Part shown: positions 7,328 to 16,423 of the stretch, piece after piece
How the letters are laid out: every line of letters starts with the position of its first letter
How positions within the stretch are numbered: the first letter of the stretch is position 1
Source: Clostridia bacterium
GTDB lineage: Bacteria > Bacillota_A > Clostridia > Christensenellales > Aristaeellaceae
Length of the DNA: 46,161 bases
Assembly (NCBI GenBank): GCA_025997215.1
Contig: BNUH01000019.1
Location: 1 to 46,161, forward strand
Direction: 5' to 3'
Notes under the pieces: model-generated
The model's database searches: none
The model's input: the letters and a program-made list of their open reading frames with translations, nothing else
Told to the model about the DNA's origin: nothing
Made by a program: the position numbers and the translations under genes

Positions 7328-9205
7328 CTAATGCGCAAACTGCGACTGATACAGCTCCGCGTAAAACCCCTGCTTCTCCAGCAGCCCTTCATGCGTCCCC
7401 TGCTCGACAATATCCCCATCCTTCATGACCAGTATCAGGTCGGCGTTGCGGATGGTCGATAGCCGGTGCGCGATGATGAAGCTCGTGCGGCCCTGGGTCA
7501 GCCTGTGCATGGCGTTCTGGATGCGCATCTCGGTGCGCGTGTCCACGGAACTGGTAGCCTCATCGAGTATGAGTATCTTCGGATTCGCCAGCAGCGCGCG
7601 GGCGATGGTCAGCAATTGCTTCTGGCCCTGTGAAATATTTGAGGATTCCTCGTTGAGTTCGGACGCGTAACCCTCGGGCATCGTGCGCACGAAGTGGTCA
7701 ATATCAGCGACGCTCGCGGCATTCATTACCTCGTCGTCGCTCGCGGTCAGCTTGCCGTAGCGGATATTCTCCATGATGGAGCCGCTGAATAGCCACGTAT
7801 CCTGCAGCACCATGCCGAATAGATCGCGCAATTCCGTCCGGTTGAACGCGCGCAGGTCGTGCCCGTCAACCATTATCGCGCCGCGATCCACGTCGTAGAA
7901 TCGCATCAGCAGCTTGACTATGGTGGTCTTGCCGGCACCCGTCGGGCCGACGATCGCCACGCGCATGCCCGGCTGAATGTCCGCGCTGAAGTCGTGGATG
8001 ACCGTCTTATCCGGCACGTATCCGAATTGAATGTGGTCGAATGTTACCCGCCCGTTCAAGCCGTCGATGTGCACGGGATTCTCGACGGTTTGATTCTCTT
8101 CAGGTTCCTCAAGCAGCGCGAATACGCGCTCGGCCGCGGCCAGCATCGCCTGGATCATGTTGGACGCCTGGAATAGCTGGGTGATCGGCTGGTTGAACTG
8201 CCGGACGTATTGCACAAACGCCTGGATATCGCCCACCGCGATCGCGCCGCGCGCCGCCAGCATCCCACCGAATATGGAGACCAGCACATACCCCAGGTTG
8301 CCTATCATCATCGCGATGGGCATCATCAGTCCGGACAGGAACTGGCTCTTGCGCGCGGACTCGGCCAGCGTGTCGTTATCCTTGTCGAATTTTTCGATGA
8401 CGTTCTCCTCGCCGTTGAACGCCTTGACGATCAGATGCCCGCCGAATACCTCCTCGACCTGGCCGTTGACGTGACCCAGGTACTCTTGCTGCTGCTGGAA
8501 GTATTTCTGCGAACGCTTCATCACGCCCATCGCGCCGAACATGGATAGAGGCAGCGTCAGCAGCGCGACCAGCGTCATCCATAGGTTGATCGAGAGCATC
8601 ATGTACAGCGTGCCCAGCACCGTCGTCACCGCCGTGACGAACTGTGTCATCACCTGGTTCATATTCATGGACATTGTATCGACATCGTTCGTCACGCGCG
8701 AGAGAATCTCGCCGTGGGTGTACTGGTCGAAGAACCGGATGGGCAGCCTGTGTAATTTGTCGGATAGATCCTTCCTTAACTTGAACGCCGTGCGCTGGGT
8801 CAGCCCGCTCATGATCCAACCCTGGATGTATTGCAGCAGCGCGCTGAAGAGGTACAGCGTCAGTACGTTGATCAATATCTTCCCGACCTTGCCGAAGTCC
8901 ACGCCGCCCTCGCCGCCGCCGCGCAGCTTATTCATCAGCCCGTTGAATATCTCCGTCGTCGCACTGCCTAGTATCTTCGGGCCGACGATCGAGAACGCGG
9001 CGCCGCCCACCGCGAATACCAGCACGAGTATCAGCTGCACTCGGTAGGCCAGCAGTAATTGGATCAGTTTCCTTAGCGAACCCTTGAAGTCCTTGGGTTT
9101 TTCAGTCATGTGCATGCCAGGAGGACCGCCGCCCATCATGCCGCGATTGCGCTTGGGGGCTTCAGGCCGATTGCCCGAACCATTGCCTGATCCGTTATTA
9201 TTCAT
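7328..9205 (-). CDS. ABC exporter half-transporter, catalytic-Glu subunit of a heterodimer
   Basis: 625 residues. ATG at 9205 (MNNNGSGNGSGN) is chosen because GGGAGGTGG lies about 7 bases upstream; it overlaps the preceding gene's stop by 8 bases, so translation is probably coupled. A glycine/asparagine/methionine-rich cytoplasmic tail (residues 1-45) precedes a six-helix exporter membrane domain (about 55-350). The nucleotide-binding domain has Walker A GPTGAGKTT, Walker B ILILDEATSS with the catalytic Glu, and H-loop IIAHRLST. Its signature is NISQGQ rather than LSGGQ. This combination pairs with the degenerate Walker B of the partner at 9198-11423, as in TM287/288- or BmrCD-type heterodimers. 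Substrate unknown; drug, peptide or lipid are possible. Confidence 0.9.
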   Translation of the reverse strand: MNNNGSGNGSGNRPEAPKRNRGMMGGGPPGMHMTEKPKDFKGSLRKLIQLLLAYRVQLILVLVFAVGGAAFSIVGPKILGSATTEIFNGLMNKLRGGGEGGVDFGKVGKILINVLTLYLFSALLQYIQGWIMSGLTQRTAFKLRKDLSDKLHRLPIRFFDQYTHGEILSRVTNDVDTMSMNMNQVMTQFVTAVTTVLGTLYMMLSINLWMTLVALLTLPLSMFGAMGVMKRSQKYFQQQQEYLGHVNGQVEEVFGGHLIVKAFNGEENVIEKFDKDNDTLAESARKSQFLSGLMMPIAMMIGNLGYVLVSIFGGMLAARGAIAVGDIQAFVQYVRQFNQPITQLFQASNMIQAMLAAAERVFALLEEPEENQTVENPVHIDGLNGRVTFDHIQFGYVPDKTVIHDFSADIQPGMRVAIVGPTGAGKTTIVKLLMRFYDVDRGAIMVDGHDLRAFNRTELRDLFGMVLQDTWLFSGSIMENIRYGKLTASDDEVMNAASVADIDHFVRTMPEGYASELNEESSNISQGQKQLLTIARALLANPKILILDEATSSVDTRTEMRIQNAMHRLTQGRTSFIIAHRLSTIRNADLILVMKDGDIVEQGTHEGLLEKQGFYAELYQSQFAH

Positions 9206-11423
9206 TGACGGCCACCTCCCCCAGTTCCTCGCTGGATAGCTGCGTCTGGGCAATGTCCAGATAAACCTGGCAGGATTTCAGCAGCTCGCTGTGAGTGCCC
9301 CGGCCCACGATCCGGCCTTCATCCAGCACGATGATCTGCTCCGCGCCCATAATGGTGGATATGCGCTGGGCGACCACCAGCACGGTTGCCTGGGCGGTGC
9401 GCTGCTTCAGCGCGGCGCGCAGCCGTGAATCCGTCCTGAAGTCCAGCGCGGAGAAGCTGTCGTCGAATATGAGGATATCCGGCTTGCCCGCCAGCGCTCG
9501 CGCGATCGCCAGCCGCTGACGCTGTCCACCCGACACGTTGTCGCCGCCTTGGGTGATGGCGTCCTTATACTTGTCGGGTTTCTCCTCGATGAAATCCTCG
9601 GCCTGGGCGATCTGGGCGGCCTCGACCATGCCAGAATCGGATACCTCACGCCCGCCATACTTGATATTGCTCTCGATATCGCCAGAGAATAGCAACGCTT
9701 TTTGTGGAATATAGCCGATCCTTGCGCGCAAATCATACTGGCTGACGTCGCGGACGTCCACTCCGTCCAGCGTAATGCGCCCTTTGGTCACGTCGAAAAA
9801 CCGCGGCACCAGGTTCACTAGTGTGGACTTGCCGCTGCCCGTCGACCCGATGAACGCCGTCGTCGCGCCGGGCCTTGCCTCAAACGATATGTCCGACAGC
9901 ACGGGTTCCTCGCTGCCTGGGTATTGGAATGACACATTCTCAAACCGCACGATACCCTTCTGGAATGCCGAAACCGTCGGGAATAACTTGGGTTCCTTCG
10001 GATCGTGCAGGGCTGGCTCGACGTCCAATACTTCTTGGATGCGTCCCAGCGACACCATCGCGCGAGGCAGCATGACCGAGAGCATGGAGATCATCAGGAA
10101 CGACATGATGATTTGCATGGCATACTGCATGAACGCCATCATCTCGCCGACCTGCATCGACCCGGCGTCGACCGAGTGCGCGCCGGCCCAGATGATCAGT
10201 ATCATGGTGGCCGACATGATCAGCGTCATCAGCGGGAACATGCTGGACATAGCGCGGTTGATGAATAACGCGTTGCGGGTAAGGTTGTTATTCGCCTCCT
10301 CAAAGCGCTCCTGTTCGCGCTTTTGAGTGCTGAACGCGCGGATAACCTGCATGCCCGTCAGCTGTTCGCGCACAACCAGGTTGATCTTGTCGACCAGCCG
10401 CTGCATCGCGGTGAACTTAGGCATGGCCACGATCATCAGCACGCCAACGACAGTCAGCACCGCCGCTACGCCGACGCCTATCACCCATGCCATGGACATA
10501 TTCGTGCCCAACGCCTTGATGACGCCGCCGACCGCCATGATCGGCGAGAACACCAGAATGCGCAGCAGCATTACAACCATCTGCTGTATCTGCTGGATAT
10601 CGTTGGTACACCGCGTAATCAAAGAAGCCGTGGAGAATTTGCTAATCTCCTGACTTCCATATGATACGACCCTGGTGAACGTCTGCTTGCGCAGCGATCG
10701 GCCCAGCCGCGACGCAATCAGGCTGGCGAAGTATCCCACAGTGATGGATGCTGCAGCGTCCAGCAGCGCTACCGCCAGCATCTTAAGCCCAGCGAAGGCG
10801 ATATACCCCGTCTGCTTGCTGGGTACACCGATGGCGTCGTACTCCTCCTTGACCGCCGTGATGCCTATCTGCTTGATCTGCGACTCCGGAATCGCCGCTA
10901 AACGCTGGCGAATCTGGTTGATCATGGCGCTGCGCAGTATGGTTGGCATGGATCGCAGCATCGCGAAGGGGTTGGAGGCCTGGCCGCTTTCTGCCGTATT
11001 CCCATCGGAATCGGTGGTATCCGACGCGGAATTCTCGGGCGTAACGCCCGTTATCTGGCTGGACAGCGTGCCCATAGCCATCGCCAGTGACAGCGGCCCC
11101 TCGATGGCCGCAATATCCGCGTCCGGCTTGAGGCGCATAAGCGCCGCTTCGGTCGGATACGGATGGCCTTCGTACGGCTCGTAAGCCGCGCGAACGGCTT
11201 CGGCCTCCGACGCGGTCATAAGGAGGAGCAGATCGTCCAGCGTTTCCGCGCGAATCACCTCCGGCACGGGGCTGGATATACCGCTCTGGGAGATACCGAC
11301 ATCGACTATGTCGGATGTGTATTGGGGCAGCGCCAATTCGAGCATGGCCTGCGCCGCCAGAAGCACCAGCACGACCAACACGATCGGCCAGAACGGTCTC
11401 AAATGCCGGATCAGGTTTTTCAT
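9198..11423 (-). CDS. ABC exporter half-transporter, degenerate-site subunit
   Basis: 741 residues, longer than the usual 580 because an extracytoplasmic insert of about 140 residues (roughly 45-190, with the acidic linker SDTTDSDGNTAESG) separates the first two membrane helices. Walker A is GSTGSGKST and the signature is VSGGQRQRLAIARA. Walker B reads ILIFDDSFSALD, with Asp in place of the catalytic Glu, and the H-loop reads VAQRIST with Gln for His. Two such changes in one domain are the known mark of the non-hydrolysing site in heterodimeric exporters. The partner is the next gene downstream, overlapping by 8 bases. A GGGGAG sequence lies about 12 bases before the ATG at 11423. Confidence 0.9.
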   Translation of the reverse strand: MKNLIRHLRPFWPIVLVVLVLLAAQAMLELALPQYTSDIVDVGISQSGISSPVPEVIRAETLDDLLLLMTASEAEAVRAAYEPYEGHPYPTEAALMRLKPDADIAAIEGPLSLAMAMGTLSSQITGVTPENSASDTTDSDGNTAESGQASNPFAMLRSMPTILRSAMINQIRQRLAAIPESQIKQIGITAVKEEYDAIGVPSKQTGYIAFAGLKMLAVALLDAAASITVGYFASLIASRLGRSLRKQTFTRVVSYGSQEISKFSTASLITRCTNDIQQIQQMVVMLLRILVFSPIMAVGGVIKALGTNMSMAWVIGVGVAAVLTVVGVLMIVAMPKFTAMQRLVDKINLVVREQLTGMQVIRAFSTQKREQERFEEANNNLTRNALFINRAMSSMFPLMTLIMSATMILIIWAGAHSVDAGSMQVGEMMAFMQYAMQIIMSFLMISMLSVMLPRAMVSLGRIQEVLDVEPALHDPKEPKLFPTVSAFQKGIVRFENVSFQYPGSEEPVLSDISFEARPGATTAFIGSTGSGKSTLVNLVPRFFDVTKGRITLDGVDVRDVSQYDLRARIGYIPQKALLFSGDIESNIKYGGREVSDSGMVEAAQIAQAEDFIEEKPDKYKDAITQGGDNVSGGQRQRLAIARALAGKPDILIFDDSFSALDFRTDSRLRAALKQRTAQATVLVVAQRISTIMGAEQIIVLDEGRIVGRGTHSELLKSCQVYLDIAQTQLSSEELGEVAVNE

Positions 11424-11480
11424 TCCGTCCCATCACTCCCCTCGCGAAAAATATCGTTAAACCGCATTTCATCATTCTTA

Positions 11481-11513
11481 CTGGCGGCGGAGTTTCCTCC
11501 GTCGCCAGTTTTT
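11481..11513 (+). terminator. Intrinsic terminator pointing against the flanking genes
   Basis: A 12-bp stem (CTGGCGGCGGAG / CTCCGTCGCCAG, one G-T pair, loop TTTC) is followed by five T residues on the plus strand. Both flanking genes (11573-12553 and 9198-11423) are on the minus strand, where the hairpin has no T-run. It could still end minus-strand transcripts weakly, or block antisense transcription coming from the exporter genes. Confidence 0.55.
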
Positions 11514-11572
11514 GATAATAACACCTAATTGTGTACACAGTATGGCAGAAACATGACATTTTCTGGTAAATG

Positions 11573-12553
11573 TTACAAACTGTTTTCCTTGATGAACCGG
11601 ACGACCTCGTTTACCTCGCAGAAAGCTAGGCAGATCACCGTATCCGCTCCGCCGTAGTAGATTGCGATGCGTCCAGTCGCGCTGTCGGTCAGCGCCGCGC
11701 ATGGGAACGCCACGTTCGGTACATCCCCTACCTGTTCATAAACTTTCTGTGGTGATAATAGGTATGGCGCAGTACGCGCTATAACCTTCCACGGCTGATC
11801 CAAATCCAACAGGCACGCGCCGAACGAATACACGAATCCGTTGCAGCTGGTCAGCACGCCGTGGTAGAACAGCAGCCAGCCCTCATCCGTCTCGATCGGG
11901 ATCGGGCCTGCGCCGACTTTTGTCGATTGCCAGCCGCCAACCGTTCCGAATACATAACGATGCTTGCCCCAGTATGTCAGATCCGGGCTTTCCGAATAGT
12001 AGATGTCACCGAAAGGGGTGTGGCCATTATCCGACGGTCTTGACAACATCGCATAATTTCCGCAGATCTTCCTTGGGAACATTACACCATTTCGGTTGAA
12101 TGGCAGGAATGAATTCTCCAGCTGCGTGTATGTCTTGAAGTCCTTAGTCTTTGCGATGCCGATGGTCGGTCCATGATAACCATTACACCATGTAACGATA
12201 TACTCCCCGTCGATCTCGCAGCATCGAGGATCATACCCGTACTCGAATGGGCCGACTTCGTCCGCGATGGGGTTTACCAGGTTGAACGGTTCAGGATCGA
12301 TGTCCCACGCCAACCCATCCTCCGACCGCGCGGAATGGATGCGCATGAACCGCCGCTTGTCGTCGATGCGGAATACCCCAGCGAATTTGCCCTGATACGG
12401 CACGATGGCAGAGTTGAAGATCGAATTCGCGCACGGCACGGCGTCGCGCTGGACGATGGGGTTTTGGCTGTAACGCCACACGGCGTCGGTACAGCCGGCG
12501 GGTTTATCCTGCCAAGGGATATTCGGTAGGGGTTTGCCGATAATTTTGGGCAC
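11573..12553 (-). CDS. GH130 family glycoside phosphorylase
   Basis: 326 residues starting at GTG 12553, with GGGAGGAC 6 bases upstream. GH130 enzymes phosphorolyse beta-mannosides such as mannosyl-glucose or mannooligosaccharides; a few members are hydrolases. Family hallmarks are the opening NPIVQRDAVPCANSIFNSAI, then RIHSARSEDGLAWDI, YDPRCCEIDGEYIVTWCNGY, and VGAGPIPIETDEGWLLFYHG. The near-end motif RIAIYYGGADTVICLAFC completes the five-bladed propeller. No signal peptide, so it acts in the cytoplasm on imported sugar. It lies 36 bases after fucU, probably in one transcript with yajC and fucU. The exact substrate cannot be told from sequence. Confidence 0.88.
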   Translation of the reverse strand: MPKIIGKPLPNIPWQDKPAGCTDAVWRYSQNPIVQRDAVPCANSIFNSAIVPYQGKFAGVFRIDDKRRFMRIHSARSEDGLAWDIDPEPFNLVNPIADEVGPFEYGYDPRCCEIDGEYIVTWCNGYHGPTIGIAKTKDFKTYTQLENSFLPFNRNGVMFPRKICGNYAMLSRPSDNGHTPFGDIYYSESPDLTYWGKHRYVFGTVGGWQSTKVGAGPIPIETDEGWLLFYHGVLTSCNGFVYSFGACLLDLDQPWKVIARTAPYLLSPQKVYEQVGDVPNVAFPCAALTDSATGRIAIYYGGADTVICLAFCEVNEVVRFIKENSL

Positions 12554-12589
12554 AGTCAGTCCTCCCTTACAGGTCGAAGGTTCTCCAGC

Positions 12590-13021
12590 CTACGCCGGAA
12601 TGACGCCCTTCTTCAGTATAACGTTCGCGTACAGCGCGCCTTCGCCTGTCTGCACCACCGCGTACGCCAATTTCGTCCGGTCGTAGAACGCAAAGCGTTC
12701 TACTTCCTCAATCTGAATGCCAGGCGCGTGCCGCTCGATGATGGCTCTGTACTCATTCCATATGGTAGGAGTGCCCACCTTGTCGCCCGGCGTGACCTGC
12801 ATCAGCGCGACGGGGGCTTTCACATATGAATCGAGAGGATACAGCCTCAATATGGCGTCCAGCAGCGCCGGAATCGGCTGGCCGTCGCAGTGTACGCACC
12901 GACGGCCCATCGATTCGCCGGGGAAATTCGCATCGCCCAGCACCAACTCATCGCCGTGGCCCATCTCGTCCAGAATCTTGAGCAATTCAGGCGGTATCAA
13001 CGGCGAAATACCTTTTAGCAT
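12590..13021 (-). CDS. fucU: L-fucose mutarotase (RbsD/FucU family)
   Basis: 143 residues, the normal length. FucU interconverts alpha and beta anomers of L-fucose (and some related sugars) in the cytoplasm. The N-terminus (MLKGISPLIPPELLKILDEM, then GHGDELVLGDANFP) and the CDGQPIPALLDAILRLYPLD segment are family signatures, including the active-site His in GHGDE. AGGAGG lies about 9 bases before the ATG. It lies 38 bases downstream of yajC and just upstream of GH130, which suggests a deoxysugar or mannose/fucose glycan degradation unit. RbsD (ribose pyranase) is the alternative; the opening fits FucU better. Confidence 0.9.
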   Translation of the reverse strand: MLKGISPLIPPELLKILDEMGHGDELVLGDANFPGESMGRRCVHCDGQPIPALLDAILRLYPLDSYVKAPVALMQVTPGDKVGTPTIWNEYRAIIERHAPGIQIEEVERFAFYDRTKLAYAVVQTGEGALYANVILKKGVIPA

Positions 13022-13059
13022 TCCAACGCGCCTCCTAATTCCCAGTTTTCAGCCGGAAT

Positions 13060-13458
13060 TTACACCAGCGTCTCCGCGTCGTTGGCGATGGATACCTCGT
13101 CTACGCTGCGGATACCCCAGCGTGCGAATACCAGCTGCGACTTCTCCTTGCCCAGGCCAACAGCCACGATCAGGTTGTCGTCCTTGATCCCGGTGACGGT
13201 GCCGTGCATGCCGCCGATCGTGGTCACGCGATCGCCGATCTTCAGATTCGCGAGCATGTCCTTGACTTTTTTATCCTTCTTGCGCTGCGGGCGGATCATC
13301 ATGAAGTACAGCAGCACGCCGATCAGCAGGAACGGCACGAACTGGATGATCATCGCCAAAGGCCCCACCGCTTCCGTGGCTGCTTCAGCCGCCGGATCCA
13401 CTGCGACGTCGCCCGCCGCTTCCAACAGCGTCCAGAATTTCCCAATCAGAAGGTTCAT
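13060..13458 (-). CDS. yajC: Preprotein translocase accessory subunit YajC
   Basis: 132 residues. One membrane helix (about 36-55, MIIQFVPFLLIGVLLYFMMI) is followed directly by RPQRKKDKK and then KIGDRVTTIGGMHGTVTGIKDDNL, the classic YajC pattern. It associates with SecDF at the Sec translocon. There is a longer-than-usual periplasmic Ala/Glu-rich N-terminus. secD, secF and tgt/queA, the usual neighbours, are not adjacent; instead it heads a small run with fucU and GH130. Confidence 0.93.
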   Translation of the reverse strand: MNLLIGKFWTLLEAAGDVAVDPAAEAATEAVGPLAMIIQFVPFLLIGVLLYFMMIRPQRKKDKKVKDMLANLKIGDRVTTIGGMHGTVTGIKDDNLIVAVGLGKEKSQLVFARWGIRSVDEVSIANDAETLV

Positions 13459-13505
13459 TAGTTACCCCACCGCCTCATTATTATTAAACAGGATTAACCT
13501 ATGGC

Positions 13506-13535
13506 ATTATACATTGTACATGCCACACGGCGCAA
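13506..13535 (-). promoter_or_regulatory. Probable promoter of yajC-fucU-GH130
   Basis: On the minus strand a TATAAT (13511-13506) stands 18 bases after TTGCGC (13535-13530). The -10 is perfect and the -35 is weak. It lies 48 bases before the yajC start, in the 137-base gap after the oxidoreductase gene. Confidence 0.5.
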
Positions 13536-13595
13536 CGTTATCCGCCTCATAAACACAAAAATTCACCGATTGTTCATGAATGCGGGTCGAAACCG

Positions 13596-15374
13596 TCATG
13601 CCACGTCAAATGCGAACAGTCCGCACACCTCGCTGCCCCACGTATCCAGCGGAATCAGCCGGACCGCCAGCGCCTCGACACTAACATTATGCTTGCATAA
13701 CCGCTGATGGTTGTCGTCCACCTCGACGAGCGTTACCGTTTCACCGTTGGATTTGACGGCATCTATGCGGTATGCGCGTACGATCGTCTTGGGCACATAC
13801 GTGTCGGGCAGATTCAGCGGGCGGTTGGCCAGCATGCCGCGCTGCATCACTTGCTCATATGGCGGCAGTGTCTCACAGTTGAAGTCACTGTCGAATGTGA
13901 TCCGCACGGAGCTGATCCGCCGTGGTTCCGTCCAGCGGTACTCGATGACCTCGCCTTTCGACACGGCGCAGCGATTCGTGTCGCTACCGATCGGTCGATC
14001 CACACCGCTGCGCAAGGATTCCGCGTTGTCGGCTTTGCATATTAATTCAGCTGACTTGCATAATTCTGAGACTTGGCGCGTGTTGAACGGCAGGTAACAA
14101 TCGTCGTCCATCAACGTTTGTTTAAGCAGATTAATCTCCCGCTCATAAACCCCTCGCGGTGTCAATCCTTTCTCGACAGCAATCGCGGCGGCGGTGCCAG
14201 CGGCCTGGCCGAGCAGTCCGCAAGTAGCCATCACGCGGCACGCGCTGCAGGCCATATGTGTTACGGAAATATTACGTCCGGCAAACATGAGGTTATCAAT
14301 ATTCTTAGAATATAAGCAGCGGTACGGTATCCCGAATGGCGACGGCGCGGGATGGTATATCGTGGGCGGCTGATCCGTCGCGAATCCCGCCGGATGATGG
14401 TTATCCATCGTCCAGCCGCCGTAGGCGATCAGGTCGTCGAAGTGTCCGCCATCGCGAATCTCATTCGCGCACAGGATGTGATCGCCCACATACCGACGGC
14501 TCTCGCGCTTGCCGGGCAGCATGCCCACCCAGTCCAGGCGCCAGTTGGCGTTGCGGGCCTTATTTTCGGGCGCGTTCTTGACATAATCCCAAATGCCGCA
14601 GGTAATCTTTAACAATTCATCGCGCAGTTTCTCCGTGTCGCCAATCGCGTCGTACTCGCCGCCCAGCTCGATATACCAGAAGTTTTCACCCATGTGCGTC
14701 ATGTTCGGCGTACGGTGCGGCAGATCGTCGGCTGTATATTTATGCGCCCATGCTGGCGGGATGAATTCGGACGGCCGATCCTCCTGGCGGGCTTGCATCA
14801 GGCAGCTCATGCCCATCGTTCGGCGGTCGGCGACCTCTGGCATCGGTGGTTCGTCGAATTCATCGCGTGATTCGCGGCCATAACGGTATTCCGCGCCAGT
14901 CAGCGGCGCGAGTATGCTGTCGCCGGAGCAATCCGCAAATATCTTCGCGCGGACCTCATGCCACTGCTGGGTTGTGGTCTGCCAGCCGCGAATCCACTCG
15001 ATCCGTTTGCCGGAATCGTCCATGCCGCAGTCGCAGCAACTGCAGTTGTACATCATCTCAAGGTTGGGCGTGCTGATGGCCAGCTCGTGCAGGATGCCAT
15101 CCCAGACGCTGTAATTCTTATCGGGATTGCGGTAATGGTTGTTGAGGTTCAGCTCTTCCAATATGCCCGTCTCGCGCATGTTGGGGCCGTGCGCGCCGCA
15201 GATCCACATACGAATCTCGCTGGACGCGTTGCCGCCTAGCATCGGCCGATCCTGCATCAGCGCGACCTTCGCGCCATGCCTCGCGGCCGCGACCGCCGCA
15301 AGCAGTCCGGACAACCCGCCGCCCACGACGCAGAAATCCACATCATGTTTATAGGTAGGGAAACATGTGCTCAT
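13596..15374 (-). CDS. FAD-dependent oxidoreductase (FAD_oxidored family)
   Basis: 592 residues from ATG 15374 (MSTCFPTYK), preceded by GGAGGG; the in-frame TTG further up lies in front of the ribosome site. Residues 12-60 form the FAD-binding Rossmann fold (VVGGGLSGLLAAVAAARHGA) followed by GGNASSEIRMWICG, the signature of the FAD_oxidored (PF12831) family common in carbohydrate clusters. AGRNISVTHMACSACRVMAT and GQAAGTAAAIAVEKG complete the FAD-binding half. Residues about 450-592 form a C-terminal beta-rich domain (RISSVRITFDSDF) like a galactose-binding jelly roll. No signal peptide. The substrate is unknown, but the GH130 and fucU neighbours suggest a sugar or glycan. It is divergent from dapB. 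Confidence 0.85.
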   Translation of the reverse strand: MSTCFPTYKHDVDFCVVGGGLSGLLAAVAAARHGAKVALMQDRPMLGGNASSEIRMWICGAHGPNMRETGILEELNLNNHYRNPDKNYSVWDGILHELAISTPNLEMMYNCSCCDCGMDDSGKRIEWIRGWQTTTQQWHEVRAKIFADCSGDSILAPLTGAEYRYGRESRDEFDEPPMPEVADRRTMGMSCLMQARQEDRPSEFIPPAWAHKYTADDLPHRTPNMTHMGENFWYIELGGEYDAIGDTEKLRDELLKITCGIWDYVKNAPENKARNANWRLDWVGMLPGKRESRRYVGDHILCANEIRDGGHFDDLIAYGGWTMDNHHPAGFATDQPPTIYHPAPSPFGIPYRCLYSKNIDNLMFAGRNISVTHMACSACRVMATCGLLGQAAGTAAAIAVEKGLTPRGVYEREINLLKQTLMDDDCYLPFNTRQVSELCKSAELICKADNAESLRSGVDRPIGSDTNRCAVSKGEVIEYRWTEPRRISSVRITFDSDFNCETLPPYEQVMQRGMLANRPLNLPDTYVPKTIVRAYRIDAVKSNGETVTLVEVDDNHQRLCKHNVSVEALAVRLIPLDTWGSEVCGLFAFDVA

Positions 15375-15424
15375 ACTAACCCTCCAAGTCAATCATACTG
15401 CCATTATATCACAACTTCGTGGAA

Positions 15425-15454
15425 TTGACAGCCACGCTACGGGCATGATATTAT
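15425..15454 (+). promoter_or_regulatory. Promoter of the dapB operon (extended -10)
   Basis: TTGACA (15425-15430), an 18-base spacer and TATTAT (15449-15454) preceded by TGA, an extended -10. Transcription would start near 15461. Confidence 0.78.
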
Positions 15455-15500
15455 ACATCCACCTATGAATAATTTTCGACAGGATGAGGAGGGATTCGCG

Positions 15501-16277
15501 GTGCCGCGAATCTTGCTCCATGGCGCGCTGGGCCGAATGGGTAAGGCCATCGCCGCGCTTGCGCAGGAACCTGGCGCCCTGGTCTCCGTGGCCGCTGGCG
15601 TAGACGCGCGCGCGGACGGCCAGGCGTCGGGCTTCCCGCTTTACAGAATATTGGACGAAGTGAAGGAAGCGGCGGACGTCGTCGTAGACTTCACTAAACC
15701 GGAAGCGCTGACCGCTCTTCTAACCTTCGCACGCAAGCGGAACACCGCACTGGTACTAGCCACGACGGGTTATGACGATGCGGATTTGATACGCATCGCG
15801 GCGGCGGCGCGGGATATACCTATATTCCGCTCGGCAAACTTCTCGGTGGGCGTCCACGTCCTGATGGAATTAGCGCGCCGAGCCGCGCTGACCTTGCCCG
15901 GCTGCGACGTTGAAATCACCGAAACCCACCACCGCACCAAACTGGACGCGCCCAGCGGCACCGCGCTCGCTCTGGCGCGAGCGATCGACGAGGCGAACAC
16001 CAGCCATCTGATCCCCCGCTACGGCCGCGCGCCGAACGAGCCGCCGCGCCAAACCGGGGAGCTGGGCATTCACGCGTTGCGCGGTGGTTCGGCGGCGGGC
16101 GACCACACCGTCTATTTCTTGATGGATGGCGAGACGATCGAGCTGACCCACCGCGCACACTCGCGTGACGTATTCGCCCGCGGCGCATTGCGTGCAGCAC
16201 ACTGGGTTGCCGGCAAGCCGCCGGGTTTATACGGCATGAAGGATATGCTCGACGCGCCCATACGTCCACCGCGTTAA
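15501..16277 (+). CDS. dapB: 4-hydroxy-tetrahydrodipicolinate reductase DapB
   Basis: 258 residues from GTG 15501, chosen because GAGGAGGG lies 7 bases upstream and translation starts right at the Rossmann strand (VPRILLHGALGRMGKAI). DapB reduces the dapA product with NAD(P)H to tetrahydrodipicolinate in the lysine / diaminopimelate pathway. Visible motifs are GALGRMG (nucleotide binding), VVDFTKPEAL, ATTGYD and the catalytic TETHHRTKLDAPSGTALALA. It is first of a run with dapL and lysA. An in-frame ATG at 15465 lies only a few bases from the predicted transcription start and is less likely. Confidence 0.96.
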   Translation: MPRILLHGALGRMGKAIAALAQEPGALVSVAAGVDARADGQASGFPLYRILDEVKEAADVVVDFTKPEALTALLTFARKRNTALVLATTGYDDADLIRIAAAARDIPIFRSANFSVGVHVLMELARRAALTLPGCDVEITETHHRTKLDAPSGTALALARAIDEANTSHLIPRYGRAPNEPPRQTGELGIHALRGGSAAGDHTVYFLMDGETIELTHRAHSRDVFARGALRAAHWVAGKPPGLYGMKDMLDAPIRPPR

Positions 16278-16305
16278 GAACCCCAGACTTGCGATATCAA
16301 CCCGC

Positions 16306-16396
16306 GTCTGTCAAGGGTAGGGTGGAGATTTTCCCGCTGCCACGCCGGATAGGTTCACAACTGATGGCGGGAAAATACTACCCGACCTTGACAGAC
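16306..16396 (+). other. Long interrupted hairpin between dapB and dapL
   Basis: Three stem blocks close on one another: GTCTGTCAAGG with CCTTGACAGAC (11 bp), GGGTAG with CTACCC, and ATTTTCCCGC with GCGGGAAAAT (10 bp), around a loop of about 30 bases. The symmetry suggests a structured RNA or a small repeat insert. No known lysine riboswitch pattern was recognised. Confidence 0.6.
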
Positions 16397-16423
16397 CTAA
16401 TGCCAACCTCAAAATGGCAAGAC

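Noticed and set aside
7085..7428. ORFs on both strands within repeat copy A (and the matching ones at 25973-26286)
   Set aside because: They are translations of the hairpin repeat, recur with it on both strands, and have no ribosome sites.
8376..8819. Long shadow ORFs inside the exporter, opp and oxidoreductase genes
   Set aside because: They lie in other frames of GC-rich genes with clear domain motifs and have Arg/Ala/His-rich composition typical of frame shadows.
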